This document shows, piece by piece, positions 10,009-21,246 of a DNA stretch of 64,000 bases. Position numbers and translations under genes: made by a program. This DNA comes from Planctomycetota bacterium (GTDB lineage Bacteria > Planctomycetota > PLA2), in contig JAJFFH010000028.1 of assembly GCA_021776735.1 (NCBI GenBank), forward strand, positions 62,001 to 126,000, read 5' to 3'. The number at the start of each line of letters is the position of its first letter. The stretch's first letter is position 1. Under the pieces are notes generated by a model that worked only from the letters and a program-made list of their open reading frames with translations, was not told where the DNA came from and did no database searches.

Positions 10009-10503
10009 CTACTGCGGCGGCCTGAGCTTTTGGGGTGGCTCGGGTAGATCCGGCGCGTCGGGGGACGCGATGCGGCCCTCTTCCTTGGCCTTTTCGAACC
10101 GGTAGTGCTCGTGGCGTTCCAGGTCGAAGGCAGGCAGTCGACCGATGTTGTCGAACCCGCGGTGGTGCGCCTTGCAGCGGTGGCAGATGCCGACGTCGGG
10201 CAGGGTGACGTAAAGCACAAGGTCGATGAGGGCGGCGACGCCGAGGGGCCAGTAGGGCCACACGAAACACAGACCGGCGCCGACGGCGATCAGGAGCAGG
10301 CCCATCTTCTGGTTGAAGTCCCGATGGCGGTAGATGTGTTCGCAGCCGCAGGCGAGGCATTTTTCGAGGTCGTTGCCCGCCTCGGGTACCGGAGTCTCGG
10401 CATCGCAGTGACGGCACGTGAGCGTTTCGCCCGGTGCGCCCTCGATGGCGCGGCCGCACTTCGAGCAGCCGAACTCCACGGAAGTCTTGATGGATTCACT
10501 CAT
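10009..10503 (-). CDS. Zinc-ribbon TM protein
   Basis: CSKC..CRHC, CLACGC, CHRC plus two hydrophobic segments. Confidence 0.65.
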   Translation of the reverse strand: MSESIKTSVEFGCSKCGRAIEGAPGETLTCRHCDAETPVPEAGNDLEKCLACGCEHIYRHRDFNQKMGLLLIAVGAGLCFVWPYWPLGVAALIDLVLYVTLPDVGICHRCKAHHRGFDNIGRLPAFDLERHEHYRFEKAKEEGRIASPDAPDLPEPPQKLRPPQ

Positions 10504-11189
10504 GCCGCGATGCCGCGCTCCAGACGCAGGTAGACCGCGATCAGCTCGCCGAACACGAAGACCAGGACGGTCATCGCGTACAGGATGCCGGTCGCGGATT
10601 GGTTGGATTCGATCTTCACGCACTGCAACACCATCCAGCCCAGCACGAGGGGCAGGAACAGGCCGAGCGCGAACCGCATGGACAAAAACACCATGTCCAT
10701 CATCGCCATGGGTTCGAAGAACACGGGTACCACCGTGATCGCGCGCGCCAGCAGGATCACAAAGAGGATCCACGCCATGCGCTTGAGCGGCTCGAACGAT
10801 AGTCCGCGCGCGATCAGATAGCTGTGGCCCAGGAGCATCGCGCCCAACGTGCCACCGAGCGCGATGGCGCTCGCTCCCGCGGAAAAACCGGGGGGCCATT
10901 CGTTGGCCGCCGCGAGCCAGACCGCGCACGGTGTCGCGAGCCAAACCGCCGAGCCCGGGATCTTTACATCGAAGGCCAAGAGGCGCTCGACGAGCAACGC
11001 GACGACCGCGGTCGCGATACACGGAACCGTCGGTGCGTCGGTTGCGAGCGCGACGACTGACAGCGCGGCGATCGTGAACAGGCTCACGCGGCGCCACGTT
11101 CCCGTGACGACCTGCGGGCCAACGAGACCGAGCAGCAGGCCGTAGCCACCGACCAGGCGCGTGAGAAAAACCGACAGAATCGTGGTCAT
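10500..11189 (-). CDS. Multi-pass membrane protein
   Basis: Several TM helices; overlaps downstream start (coupled). Confidence 0.6.
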   Translation of the reverse strand: MTTILSVFLTRLVGGYGLLLGLVGPQVVTGTWRRVSLFTIAALSVVALATDAPTVPCIATAVVALLVERLLAFDVKIPGSAVWLATPCAVWLAAANEWPPGFSAGASAIALGGTLGAMLLGHSYLIARGLSFEPLKRMAWILFVILLARAITVVPVFFEPMAMMDMVFLSMRFALGLFLPLVLGWMVLQCVKIESNQSATGILYAMTVLVFVFGELIAVYLRLERGIAA

Positions 11190-11199
11190 GGTGCGCGCG

Positions 11200-11895
11200 T
11201 TACCCCGTGCGTGCCGGGCATTGGTCCTCGAACACGCATCCCGCGCACAGCGGCTTGCGTGCGTTGCAGACCTTGCGTCCGTGCCAGATCAGCAGGTGCG
11301 ACACGTCGATCCAGTCTTTTTGGGGCAAGAGCGCGACCAGTTCGCGCTCGATTTTCTTGGGGTCGGTGGCGCCGACGAGGCCGAGTCGGCCGGTGATGCG
11401 TCCGACGTGGGTATCGACCACCACGCCCACGGCGATGCCGAACCAGACTCCGAGGACCACGTTCGCGGTCTTGCGCGCGACCCCCGGCAGGGTCAGGAGC
11501 TCGTCCATCGTGTTCGGAACCTGGCCCCCGAACTCCTCGACGACCCGCTGGGCCATGCCCTGGATGTTTTTGGCCTTGTTGCGATAAAACCCGGTCGAGT
11601 GGACGAGCCGCTCGACGGTGCTGCGCCGGCCGCGGGCGAGTTTTTGCGGCGTCGGGTAGCGCCGAAACAGGGCGGGCGTCACTTTGTTCACCATCTCGTC
11701 GGTGCACTGGGCAGAGAGAATCGTCGCGACGGTGAGTTCGTAGGCGCTCTTGTGCAACAGCGCGCACTCCGCGTCGGGGTACGCCTTGCGCAGGCGCCGC
11801 ACGACCGTGCGCGCCCAGTTTCTTTTTGCCGGTTCCGCTTCCGGTTTCTGGGATGTCGGCTGTTGGGACGTTCGCTTTTGGTGAGCCGGGGTCAT
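11200..11895 (-). CDS. nth: Endonuclease III
   Basis: LPGVARKTANVVL HhH, VDTHVGRITGRLGL, C-terminal Fe-S CNARKPLCAGCVFEDQC. Confidence 0.92.
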   Translation of the reverse strand: MTPAHQKRTSQQPTSQKPEAEPAKRNWARTVVRRLRKAYPDAECALLHKSAYELTVATILSAQCTDEMVNKVTPALFRRYPTPQKLARGRRSTVERLVHSTGFYRNKAKNIQGMAQRVVEEFGGQVPNTMDELLTLPGVARKTANVVLGVWFGIAVGVVVDTHVGRITGRLGLVGATDPKKIERELVALLPQKDWIDVSHLLIWHGRKVCNARKPLCAGCVFEDQCPARTG

Positions 11896-13499
11896 CGCAA
11901 GAACTCCTCCCATGATCCGGTGTTGGGCACGTCCTCGGCACGCAGACCGCCGTGGCGCGCGGCCAAGACACCCCAGTGAACGTCGTCCATGCCTTCGCAC
12001 GAGTGTGCGTCCGGATTGATCGGCACCCCGATCCCGAGTTCGACGGCACGCGCGTGCCAAGCGGGATCGAGGTCGAGGCGCCAGGGACTCGCGTTCAGCT
12101 CGACCAACGTGTTCGACGCAGCGCACGCGCCCAACACGCGCTCCACATCCACGGCGGACGGCTCGCGCCGCAGGCGCAGTTGTCCCGTGAGGTGGCCCAG
12201 GACATCGACGTGCGGATCGTTCACCGCGCGCACTATGCGCGCCGTCATCGTCTCCTCGTCCTGGTCGTGCACCGAGTGGATCGACGCGATCACGAGGTCG
12301 AGTTCGGCGAGGACCTCGTCGGGATAGTCGATCGCGCCGTCGTGCAGGATATCGACCTCGGTGCCGCACAAGACACGCACGGGCCCGCCGCGCTCGTTGA
12401 ACGCGCGGATGGCCGCACCCTGCTCGAGCAACCGCTCGACGGACAAGCCGTTGGCGTAGACCGCAAGCGGGCTGTGGTCGGTCACGACAAGGTACGAAAA
12501 CCCGCGCTCGCCCGCGGCGGCCGCCATCTCCTCGATCGAGGCCGTGCCGTCCGACCACGTCGTGTGCGCGTGAACGAGTCCTTTCAGGTCCGCGCGCTCG
12601 ATCAGACGCGGAACCGCCTCGGATCCGTCGCAAGCGTGGCGGCGCTCCGGCGGCACGAAAGAGAGTCCGCGCGACCGGTAGATCTCAAGTTCATCGCCGT
12701 CCGTTCCTGTCTTTGCGAGGACAGCTGCGACGTGATCGGCCGGCCCGGTCTCCTCGAACAGGGCCCGGGCGAACTTGTCGGATCTTTCCAGGCGGACGCG
12801 TACGGACGGCGATGTTTCGGTCGCGGGCTCCTCGATCAGCGCGGGTTCGCCGGCGGCCACGATGGAAATGCCGGATACCGTCGGCTCGCCGCGGCGCAGA
12901 TCGCCGGCAATCACCGCGTCCTTCAGGCCGAGCCGCTCGATGACGGCCTGTGCGGCGGCCCATGCGTCGTGCAGGCGGGCGCGGCCGTGCAGGGTGCGCA
13001 GGAACGCGATGCCTTCCCGCACCTTGCCCGCGGTCTTTTGCCCAAACCCCTTGAGTGCGGCCAGCCGTCCGTCGCCCGCAGCTTCTTCGAGCCCGTCAAG
13101 GGTGTGGACCCCAAGCTCCTTGAGGACCGTGTGGACCCGGCGCGGGCCGAGGCCGGGGACGCGGAGGACGTCGCGGGTTCCTGCGGGCAGCCGGGCCACG
13201 AGTTGTGCGTGAACCTCGCAGTCGCCCGTGACAACGATTTCCTGGATCGCTTTTTGGACTTTTTCGCCGAGGCCCTTGATCTTGGTCAGTTGGCCATGGG
13301 CGGCGAGGTCGGCGGCGGACGGGCCGAGGGTCTCCAGGATTCGCGAAATGCGTCCGTAGGCGATTGCACGGCCCCTCGGCTCGCCGAGAACCTGCATCAG
13401 GATCTCGATCTCCTTGAACACCCCGGCGAGCGCCTTGTTCGTCAGACCGGCCACGGCGGCATGGTACCGACCGGCGGCGGGGGCGCCACGGTTTGACAC
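11892..13499 (-). CDS. polX: DNA polymerase X family with PHP domain
   Basis: HhH motifs, PHP motifs HAHTTWSDG, VTDHSPL, GTEVDI, IASIHS, NPDAH. Confidence 0.88.
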   Translation of the reverse strand: MSNRGAPAAGRYHAAVAGLTNKALAGVFKEIEILMQVLGEPRGRAIAYGRISRILETLGPSAADLAAHGQLTKIKGLGEKVQKAIQEIVVTGDCEVHAQLVARLPAGTRDVLRVPGLGPRRVHTVLKELGVHTLDGLEEAAGDGRLAALKGFGQKTAGKVREGIAFLRTLHGRARLHDAWAAAQAVIERLGLKDAVIAGDLRRGEPTVSGISIVAAGEPALIEEPATETSPSVRVRLERSDKFARALFEETGPADHVAAVLAKTGTDGDELEIYRSRGLSFVPPERRHACDGSEAVPRLIERADLKGLVHAHTTWSDGTASIEEMAAAAGERGFSYLVVTDHSPLAVYANGLSVERLLEQGAAIRAFNERGGPVRVLCGTEVDILHDGAIDYPDEVLAELDLVIASIHSVHDQDEETMTARIVRAVNDPHVDVLGHLTGQLRLRREPSAVDVERVLGACAASNTLVELNASPWRLDLDPAWHARAVELGIGVPINPDAHSCEGMDDVHWGVLAARHGGLRAEDVPNTGSWEEFLR

Positions 13500-13534
13500 G
13501 GCGCGGAATTGGGGTTGAATAGCGCCCTTACGAC

Positions 13535-13610
13535 GCCCTCCTAGCTCAATCGGTAGAGCAGCGGATTCTTAATCCGGAGGTTCTTGGTTCAAGTCCAAGG
13601 GGGGGCACCA
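13535..13610 (+). tRNA. tRNA-Lys(CTT)
   Basis: GCCCTCC/GGGGGGC acceptor pairing, T-arm CTTGG-TTCAAGT-CCAAG, anticodon loop TTCTTAA, encoded CCA. Confidence 0.9.
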
Positions 13611-13901
13611 AACCTCCGCGTCCGGGAAGTCCCGGGTGCGGTCAACCAGACGAGCCCAGGGCGACTCGCATGTCGGCCCGATCGATCTTCGGTCGCCTGC
13701 GTCACCCTGTCGCATGTCGGGCCAACTCGGGCCACTCGGGCCAGAGCGAACGGACGGCGATGTCTTCGAGCCGGAAGTAGCCGGCGCGATTGCCTCGGTG
13801 TCTCGTGGGCGCTGACCTGCGTCGGCCAAGATGTACAAGCCCGCCGGCGCGGACGCCGGCGGGTGAAGAGCGATCAAGGCTTCCCGTTTGCGAGCAGCCT
13901 G

Positions 13902-16900
13902 CTACGAGCAGCCGCTCGTGGCGCCGCAGGTCATGCATTTCAGGCATGTGCCGTTGCGGACCTGCGTGAATTGGCCGCAGTCGCCGCAGGGGTCACCTTC
14001 GTAGCCCATCAAGCGGGCGTGTCGGATGCGGTTGGCCGTCTCCGTTGCCGCGCCGCCTCGCTTGATGGAGGTCCGCCCGATCGCTGGCTGCCGCACTGCC
14101 TGGGCGGTCCGACCGCTTGACGGGCCCGGCACAGCTTCCGAGACGGCGAAGCCGGCCTCCACCGCGGATCCCTTGGAGCCGGATCCCCTGGATCCAGCGG
14201 GAGCGGTTCTTGCCGCGGCTTGCTTCCCGTAGCCCCCGTTTCCCGCTCCATCCCCACGGTTCTCTCTACGGTCATCTTCACCGTCATTTCTACCGTGGCC
14301 GTCGTTGTGTTGCGGATTTCCGTTCTTACTGGCGACCGCAATCGAGGTTGTGCGGGTCGGCATGGTGCCGTCATCGACGATCTCCTCCTCGACATACTCC
14401 GGAGTGACGCCGCCCGAGTCGTCCGGGCTCTTTCCGCCCATTGCCTCGGGGCGAAGATCTTCCGGGGTCACTTGGCCCAGGTCGTTGCGGCCAAGATAGG
14501 TGATGGCGAGCTCGCGGAAAATGTAGTCGATGATCGAGGTGGCCATCTTGATGCGCTCGTTGCCGCTCACCGGGCCGTTGGGCTCGAAGCGGCTGAAGAC
14601 GAACGCGTCGATGTACTCCTCCAGCGGTACGCCGTACTGGAGTCCGAGCGAGACCGAGATCGCGAAGCAGTTCATCAGGCTGCGGAAGGCGGCGCCCTCC
14701 TTGTGCATGTCGATGAAAATCTCGCCGAGGGTTCCGTCCCGGTACTCGCCCGTGCGGAGGTAGACCTTGTGCCCGCCGACGACGGCCTTTTGGGTGTAGC
14801 CCACGCGGCGTTGCGGCATGCGCCGCCGCTTCGCGAGATAGCGGTAGACGATCCGCTCGACGACTCGCTCCATGACCGCGGGCTCGTCGGTCTCGAAGAC
14901 GGAGAAGTCCTCGTCCTCCGCCGTGACGTTGAGCGGCTGGCTAAGCTTGGAGCCGTCGCGGTAGAGCGCGTTGGCCTTGGTGCCCAGCATCCACGAGAGC
15001 TGGTACGCCGCCTGGACATCTTCGACGGTGGCGTCGCCGGGCATGTTGATCGTCTTGCTGATGGCGCCGGAGATAAACGGCTGTGCCGAGGCCATCATCC
15101 GGATGTGTGACTCGACCGACAAGAAGCGCTGCCCGTCGCGACCGCAGCGGTTGGCGCAGTCGAAGATGGGATAGTGCTCCTCTTTCAGGTGCGGCGCGCC
15201 CTCGAGCATCATCGTCCCGAGGCAGTATTCCGACGCCTCGCGGATTTCCTCCCCGGTGAAGCCGAGCGCGACCAACAGGTTGTGACGCGCCTGTTCGAGC
15301 TGGCTGTCGGAAACACCCAGCGTGTCACGTACGAACTCATCGCCCAGAGTGCCTGTGTTGAGCACGAACGACAGGTCGAACGCGGTGCCAAGCGCGCTCT
15401 CCACCAGGGCGAGTTTCTCGTCGGTGAAGCCCTTGGCGCGCAGCGAGCCGGGGTTGACATGCGGTGCGCCGTCCAAGGATCCCGCGCCACGGCCGTAGCG
15501 CACGATTTCCTCGATTTGCTCGGGAGTGTAGCCCAGACGCCGCAGCGCCGGCGGGATCGACTCGTTGATGATCTTGAAGTAGCCGCCGCCCGCGAGCTTC
15601 TTGAACTTGACGAGCGCGAAGTCCGGCTCGATGCCGGTGGTATCGCAGTCCATGACGAGCCCGATCGTGCCGGTCGGGGCGATGACGGTCGTCTGCGCGT
15701 TTCGATAGCCGTGTTTTTTGCCGAGCGCGAGCGCTTCGTCCCAGGCGCCGCGGGCGGCCTCGAGCAGGTAGTTGGGCGTGTGCCGTTCGTCGATCGCGAC
15801 CGGAAGCACGGAGAGACCCTCGTACTCGTCCGGCTGGGTGCCGTATGCGGCGCGCCGGTGGTTGCGGATGACCCGCAGCATGTGGTCGCGGTTACGCGCA
15901 TAGCCCGGAAACGGACCGGCCTGCGCGGCGATTTCCGCGCTCGTCGCGTAGCTCGTGCCGGTGAGCAGCGCCGTGATGGAACCGCAGATCGCGCGGCCCT
16001 GCTCGGAGTCGTACGGGATGCCAGCCACCATGAGGAACGTGCCGAGGTTGGCGTAACCGAGGCCGAGGGTGCGGAACTCATACGAGAGACGCGCGATTTC
16101 GCGGCTCGGAAACTGCGCCATCGCCACCGCCGCCTCGAGCGTGATCGTCCAGAGACGGCAGGCGTGGCGGAACGAGTCGACGTCGAAGCGTGCCGTCTCG
16201 GGATCGGCGAACCGCATCAGGTTAAGCGACGCCAGGTTGCACGCCGTGTCGTCGAGGAACATGTACTCGCTGCACGGGTTGCTGGCGCGGATGCGACCGT
16301 CGGTCGGGCAGGTGTGCCATTCGTTGATCGTCGTGTCGAACTGGAGGCCGGGATCGGCGCACGACCATGCGGCGTGGGCGATCTCTTCCCAGAGTTCGCG
16401 GGCGGGAACGGTTTCCTGGACCTGGCCGTCCGTGCGCCGGGTCAAGGACCAGTCGTCGTCGCGCTCGACTGCCTTGAGAAAGGCATTCGTGAGACGAACC
16501 GAGTTGTTCGAGTTTTGGCCCGATACCGTCAGGTACGCCTCGGAGGTCCAGTCGGTGTCGTAGGTCGGGAACTCGATCGAGGTGTAGCCCTGACGCGCCA
16601 ACTGCGCCACCCGGCGGATGTAGTTCTCCGAAACCTCCGCGCCCCGGGCCGCCGTGATTGCTGCGGCCAGCGGGGAGTTGTGGCGAGCCGAAAAACGCTG
16701 CTCGTCTTCGGCCGAGAAGTCCTCGGACGGCGCGCACGCCTTCATGATGGCGTTCAGGTGTTTTTCGGCGAGCCGTGAGCCGGCGACGAGGGCCAGAACC
16801 TTTTGCTCCTCGCGGACCTTCCAGTTGATGAACTTGCGGACATCGGGGTGGTCGATGTCGCAGATGACCATCTTGGCTGCGCGGCGGGTCGTGCCGCCCG

Positions 16901-17735
16901 ACTTGATCGCCCCCGCGGCCCGGTCGCCGATCTTGAGGAAGCTCATCAGGCCGCTGCTGCGGCCCCCGCCCGAGAGCGGCTCGTTTTCGCCGCGGATCGA
17001 CGAGAAGTTCGTGCCCGTGCCCGAGCCGTACTTGAACAGGCGCGCCTCGCGGACCCACAGGTCCATGATGCCGCCGTCACCGACCAGGTCGTCCTTGACG
17101 CTGGAAATAAAGCAGGCGTGCGGCTGCGGCCGGGAGTAGGCGTCCTTGCTCTTGTAGACCCGGCCGGCCTTGGCGCCCCGCGACTCCACGAAATAATGGC
17201 CCTGGGCCGGGCCGTTGATCCCGTAGGCCCAATGGAGGCCCGTGTTGAACCACTGCGGGCTGTTGGGCGCGGCCATCTGGCGGACGAGCATCGCGCACAT
17301 CTCGTCGTAGTAGGCGCGTGCGTCCTCTTCAGAGTCGAAGAGGCCTTCCTTGAAGCCCCAGTAGGTCCAGCAGCCGGCCATCCGGTGAAAAACCTGCCGG
17401 CAGTCCTTTTCCATCCCGTACCGCTCTTCGGGCGGGAGTTGGGCCAGTGCCGTTTCGTCGGGCACGGCGCGCCAGAGCCACTCCGGCACGCCTTTCTCGC
17501 GCACGCGTTTCAACGCCGCCGGCACCCCCGCCTTGCGGTAGTACTTCTGGGCAAGCACGTCCGTCGCGACCTGGCTCCAAGCCTCGGGAACCACGATCCC
17601 ATCACAAGAAAAGATGACGCGACCATCGGGCTCGACGATCTTCGACGAGCGCTCCACAAAGCGAATCCCGTCATAGGCGCGAGTCCCATCATGGGGACGA
17701 CTACCAGCGGTGGTGAAACGGCGCTCGATTTTCAT
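13902..17735 (-). CDS. nrdJ: Adenosylcobalamin-dependent (class II) ribonucleotide reductase
   Basis: Long NrdJ-like sequence incl. [22 protein letters not shown]-terminal Cys cluster [21 protein letters not shown]. Confidence 0.93.
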   Translation of the reverse strand: MKIERRFTTAGSRPHDGTRAYDGIRFVERSSKIVEPDGRVIFSCDGIVVPEAWSQVATDVLAQKYYRKAGVPAALKRVREKGVPEWLWRAVPDETALAQLPPEERYGMEKDCRQVFHRMAGCWTYWGFKEGLFDSEEDARAYYDEMCAMLVRQMAAPNSPQWFNTGLHWAYGINGPAQGHYFVESRGAKAGRVYKSKDAYSRPQPHACFISSVKDDLVGDGGIMDLWVREARLFKYGSGTGTNFSSIRGENEPLSGGGRSSGLMSFLKIGDRAAGAIKSGGTTRRAAKMVICDIDHPDVRKFINWKVREEQKVLALVAGSRLAEKHLNAIMKACAPSEDFSAEDEQRFSARHNSPLAAAITAARGAEVSENYIRRVAQLARQGYTSIEFPTYDTDWTSEAYLTVSGQNSNNSVRLTNAFLKAVERDDDWSLTRRTDGQVQETVPARELWEEIAHAAWSCADPGLQFDTTINEWHTCPTDGRIRASNPCSEYMFLDDTACNLASLNLMRFADPETARFDVDSFRHACRLWTITLEAAVAMAQFPSREIARLSYEFRTLGLGYANLGTFLMVAGIPYDSEQGRAICGSITALLTGTSYATSAEIAAQAGPFPGYARNRDHMLRVIRNHRRAAYGTQPDEYEGLSVLPVAIDERHTPNYLLEAARGAWDEALALGKKHGYRNAQTTVIAPTGTIGLVMDCDTTGIEPDFALVKFKKLAGGGYFKIINESIPPALRRLGYTPEQIEEIVRYGRGAGSLDGAPHVNPGSLRAKGFTDEKLALVESALGTAFDLSFVLNTGTLGDEFVRDTLGVSDSQLEQARHNLLVALGFTGEEIREASEYCLGTMMLEGAPHLKEEHYPIFDCANRCGRDGQRFLSVESHIRMMASAQPFISGAISKTINMPGDATVEDVQAAYQLSWMLGTKANALYRDGSKLSQPLNVTAEDEDFSVFETDEPAVMERVVERIVYRYLAKRRRMPQRRVGYTQKAVVGGHKVYLRTGEYRDGTLGEIFIDMHKEGAAFRSLMNCFAISVSLGLQYGVPLEEYIDAFVFSRFEPNGPVSGNERIKMATSIIDYIFRELAITYLGRNDLGQVTPEDLRPEAMGGKSPDDSGGVTPEYVEEEIVDDGTMPTRTTSIAVASKNGNPQHNDGHGRNDGEDDRRENRGDGAGNGGYGKQAAARTAPAGSRGSGSKGSAVEAGFAVSEAVPGPSSGRTAQAVRQPAIGRTSIKRGGAATETANRIRHARLMGYEGDPCGDCGQFTQVRNGTCLKCMTCGATSGCS

Positions 17736-17800
17736 TCACGACTCCCAGCCGCCAGCGCAGTCGCGCACTGGCCCAACGTGCGTCCAGCACACGCGTGCCC

Positions 17801-17827
17801 GACACGACGTGTCCGACACGACGTGTC
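17801..17827. promoter_or_regulatory. Tandem 13-bp dyad (GACACG-A-CGTGTC)x2 between divergent nrdJ and 18088 gene
   Basis: 17801-17813 and 17815-17827 identical, 14-bp period, each a 6-bp inverted repeat; partial third copy GACAC at 17829. Confidence 0.55.
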
Positions 17828-18087
17828 CGACACTGTCTTGTACAGAACGAAGCCCCCGGCACAGCATCGCCGAGGCGCGGAACCCAAAGAACCTGAAACC
17901 ACAACATCTAGTGGTGTCTATCGGACGAAAGCGCAATATCTGCTACCCACTAGAGCGGCTGGGCATTGTGCAAAGACGGTCCGACAGGATTTGGAACGGC
18001 ACGCTGGAGGCTCCCGTGCGTATTCCCACGCGAGGCTCTCGGAGGGCTATCTGTGGGGTCCTTGGGGCCCGAACAAGGCGAGCTAGA

Positions 18088-19980
18088 ATGCGGAACTTCA
18101 TGCAAAACATCGCCGTCCGTGGGCTTTTTGTGGCAGCGTCTTTCGCCCTGCTCCTTTGGGCGTGCGGCGGTCCTGATCCTGCCCCGAAAAAAAAAGAATT
18201 GCCCCAGCGCGATGATCGGGCGGACGGTCCCGTGGAGAGCGGCGGTCCCTGGTTTGTGAACGAGGCGAAAAAGCGCGGGGTCGACCTCTTGAACCGTACC
18301 GGGAAGCCGGGCCGGAAGGAGTTCATTCTGGGGGCGGTGGGGCCCGGGGCCGCGGTGTTCGACGCCAACGGGGACGGTCGGCTCGACGTTTACATCCCAA
18401 ACGGGAACTGGCTGGTCGGCGACCGTCGGACCGAGTTTTACGGAGGTGACGACCGGCCACGCAACGCGCTCTACATTCAGCAGGCGGACGGGACCTTTCG
18501 CAACGAGGCGAAGGAGCGCGGGGTCGATGACGATGCGTGGGGGTTTGGTGCGGTGGCGGCCGACCTCGACGCGGACGGCGACCAGGATCTGGTCGTTTCG
18601 AACCTCGGTCCGAACCGGCTCTACATCAACGACGGAAAGGGCCGGTTTGCCGACGTAGCCGTCGCGGCGGGTGTGGCGGGGCCATCTGAGCGCGGGAAGT
18701 GGCAGTGGTCGACGGGCATTGCTGTTGCCGACTTCGATCGCGACGGGGTTCTCGACCTCTACATCGCCAACTACGCGGACATGTTCAAGTGGATGCGGGA
18801 ATACGAGAAGATCAAGCGCGACGACCAGGGGCGGATCATTCAGGCGCGCGTTTGTGACTGGCAGCGGCTCAAGGTGTACTGCGGCCCGCTCGGCCTGCCC
18901 GCGCAGCAAGATCACCTGTTTCGCGGCAAGGGCGGCGAAAACGCGGCGATTCGGTTCGAGGACGTCTCTCAACGAACCGGAATTCACCGGCCCGAGGACG
19001 ATGGTGGACCGAAGTATGGATTCCAGGTCCTGTTCACGGATGTCAACCTCGACGGCTGGCTCGACATCTATGTTGCGAACGATTCCGTCGAGTCGTTCCT
19101 GTTCGAGAGCCGCGGCGATGGCACGTTCGAGGAGCGCGGTGGCGCGTATGGGGTCGCGGTCGGGCGCAACGGCGACGATCAGGCGGGCATGGGGGCGACG
19201 ACCGTCGATATGAACGGCGACGGCTACCCGGACCTGCTCAAGACCAACTTCAGTCTTCAGACCAACAACCTCTACCTGTCGGCCCGGCTGCCCGACGGCC
19301 GGATCGTGTACGGCGACTCGTCGGAGCGCACCGGCCTGCGAGCCGCGGTCTACACCGCGCTCGGGTGGGGGGTACTCTCGTTCGACTACGACAACGACGG
19401 CGACCGCGACATCTACTACGCGAACGGTCACGTCTACCCCGAGGTGGACACGCCCGCCGCCGCCGGACTCAACACGAGTTTCGAGCAGCTCAACATCCTG
19501 TTCCGCAACGACTCGACCGACACCAACGGCCGGCGGCGCCTCCGCTACAAGGAGCAGCGCGACGCGGGGCCGGGGCTATCTGTCCGCAAGTGCTCACGCG
19601 GCGCGTCGGTGATCGATTTTGACAACGATGGCGACCTCGACATCGTCGTCATCAACCTGAACAACACGCCGGACCTCCTCGTGAACCACCGCGGGGCCCG
19701 GGAGGGCGCGTGGGTGAAGTTGCGGCTGACCGGCGATCCCCGAAAGAAAGTCAATATCGAGGGCATCGGCAGCCGCGTCACCGTGACCGCCGGCAACAAG
19801 TCACAGCTCTTCGAGACGCACCGCGGCGAGGGATTCCTGGGCTGCGGCGATCCGCGCGTCCATGTCGGACTCGGCCGGCACAAGGGCCCAATCGATGTCG
19901 AAGTGATCTGGCCGAACGGTCAAAAGCGAACCTACAAGATCACCAATCTGCGCCAGACCGTAGAGCTCAAGTACGAGTAG
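18088..19980 (+). CDS. CRTAC1-like lipoprotein with FG-GAP/VCBS repeats and ASPIC/UnbV C-terminus
   Basis: Lipobox LLLWACGG; repeated DxNxDGxxD motifs; C-terminal GIGSRVTVTAGNKSQLFETHRGEGFLG. Confidence 0.85.
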   Translation: MRNFMQNIAVRGLFVAASFALLLWACGGPDPAPKKKELPQRDDRADGPVESGGPWFVNEAKKRGVDLLNRTGKPGRKEFILGAVGPGAAVFDANGDGRLDVYIPNGNWLVGDRRTEFYGGDDRPRNALYIQQADGTFRNEAKERGVDDDAWGFGAVAADLDADGDQDLVVSNLGPNRLYINDGKGRFADVAVAAGVAGPSERGKWQWSTGIAVADFDRDGVLDLYIANYADMFKWMREYEKIKRDDQGRIIQARVCDWQRLKVYCGPLGLPAQQDHLFRGKGGENAAIRFEDVSQRTGIHRPEDDGGPKYGFQVLFTDVNLDGWLDIYVANDSVESFLFESRGDGTFEERGGAYGVAVGRNGDDQAGMGATTVDMNGDGYPDLLKTNFSLQTNNLYLSARLPDGRIVYGDSSERTGLRAAVYTALGWGVLSFDYDNDGDRDIYYANGHVYPEVDTPAAAGLNTSFEQLNILFRNDSTDTNGRRRLRYKEQRDAGPGLSVRKCSRGASVIDFDNDGDLDIVVINLNNTPDLLVNHRGAREGAWVKLRLTGDPRKKVNIEGIGSRVTVTAGNKSQLFETHRGEGFLGCGDPRVHVGLGRHKGPIDVEVIWPNGQKRTYKITNLRQTVELKYE

Positions 19981-20004
19981 CGAAATCCGCAAAGCGGATT
20001 TTCG
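19981..20004 (+). terminator. Hairpin CGAAATCCGC-AAA-GCGGATTTTCG directly after stop
   Basis: Self-complementary arms; related hairpins at 30009 and 30186. Confidence 0.5.
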
Positions 20005-20013
20005 TCGGGCGTT

Positions 20014-21246
20014 TCAGCGACACCGGGGTCTCCCCTGATGGTCGTACTTCTGCTTCTGGTCGAAGTCGCGCTTCTTGGCTGCGAACAGGCGGTCGTAATA
20101 GAGCTCCTGCTTGTGATCCCCCAGGAGTTGCAGCAAACGGCGCAGGCGGTAGTACACCCCCGGGCATTCGGGCCGGTGATCCGCCTCGGTCTTGAGGGTC
20201 TGCACCATCTCCAGGAGGAGCGGGCGGTGGTTCGCCGCGTCCGCGGGCTGGACCTTTTCGAGGGCGAGGTCCGCGAGCAGCTTGGCGAGGAAGTAGCGAT
20301 CCCGCTCCGGGAACTTCTTCATCGCCTCGCGGATGTAGCGCAGCGCGTCGTCCATGACGCGACCGTCGGGCGCGCGCATGGCGAGCTTGTAGCGCATCAT
20401 GCAGCGCGCGGCGGTGACCTCGGGATGCGTCGTTTCCCGGCCCAGTTCATGCAGGATCTTGCGGCCCTCATCCATGCGTTCGAGGTTGAACAGGATCAGC
20501 GCGATCGATGCCGTTAGTTCCTCGGTGAGGGCACGATCGTCGTTGAGCTCGATGCACTTCTTGAGGTGCTTGATTGCATTGTCGTAGTTCGCGATCTGCT
20601 CGCAGGCGACGCCGAGCCGCCGTTCAAGCAGCGCACGAATCGAGCGCGATCCCTGGAGCTTGTCGAGCCCCTGGTTCGCCTTCTGGAGCACCGGCAGCGA
20701 CTTCGCGAATTCGCCGTTCGTCATCATGCGGCCGGCCAGGCGCAACGAGGCCTGGGCGAAGGCCATCTTGGCGTTGTCCGCGAGCTGCAGATCCTGATAG
20801 CGGGCCAACATTGGCCGCGGCGCTTTCATCACCCGACTCAGCGTGCGATAGGCCTGCTCGTCCCGGCTCTTGGCGCTCATGATCACGCCGCGCAGATACA
20901 GGTACATCGGATCGGTCATCCGCGTTCCCGCGCGTTTCGGCAGGTCGGACGCGATCCGCCCGGCCTGTTGCAACAACCCCATGCGCCGGTCCGGCTCGGT
21001 TTCCTCGACGGCGTCCTGAATGTGAGCTACAGCCTGAAAGGCATGGCCCCGCCAGTCGGTGGGCACGAGTTCACGCGCCCGCCGGAATATCTCGGCCGCC
21101 TCCGACCACTTTCGCGCGTTGAGCAGCTTGCGCCCCTGGCTCAGGAGTTGAACGTACTTGTCGGTCTTGCTGTCGCCCGCGTCCGCGGGGAACGCGCCGA
21201 GCAAGAGGGCCAAGAGGGAGATGGCGATGGAGAGAGGTCGAATCAC
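20014..21246 (-). CDS. Secreted TPR-like protein
   Basis: Signal peptide, TPR-like repeats; GTG start overlapping upstream stop. Confidence 0.65.
   Translation of the reverse strand: MIRPLSIAISLLALLLGAFPADAGDSKTDKYVQLLSQGRKLLNARKWSEAAEIFRRARELVPTDWRGHAFQAVAHIQDAVEETEPDRRMGLLQQAGRIASDLPKRAGTRMTDPMYLYLRGVIMSAKSRDEQAYRTLSRVMKAPRPMLARYQDLQLADNAKMAFAQASLRLAGRMMTNGEFAKSLPVLQKANQGLDKLQGSRSIRALLERRLGVACEQIANYDNAIKHLKKCIELNDDRALTEELTASIALILFNLERMDEGRKILHELGRETTHPEVTAARCMMRYKLAMRAPDGRVMDDALRYIREAMKKFPERDRYFLAKLLADLALEKVQPADAANHRPLLLEMVQTLKTEADHRPECPGVYYRLRRLLQLLGDHKQELYYDRLFAAKKRDFDQKQKYDHQGRPRCR

Noticed and set aside
18541-19420. Partial matches to the 12-mer (e.g. CGGACGGCGAC) in the VCBS gene
   Set aside because: Explained by coding of repeated DxDGD calcium-binding motifs; not counted as motif copies.
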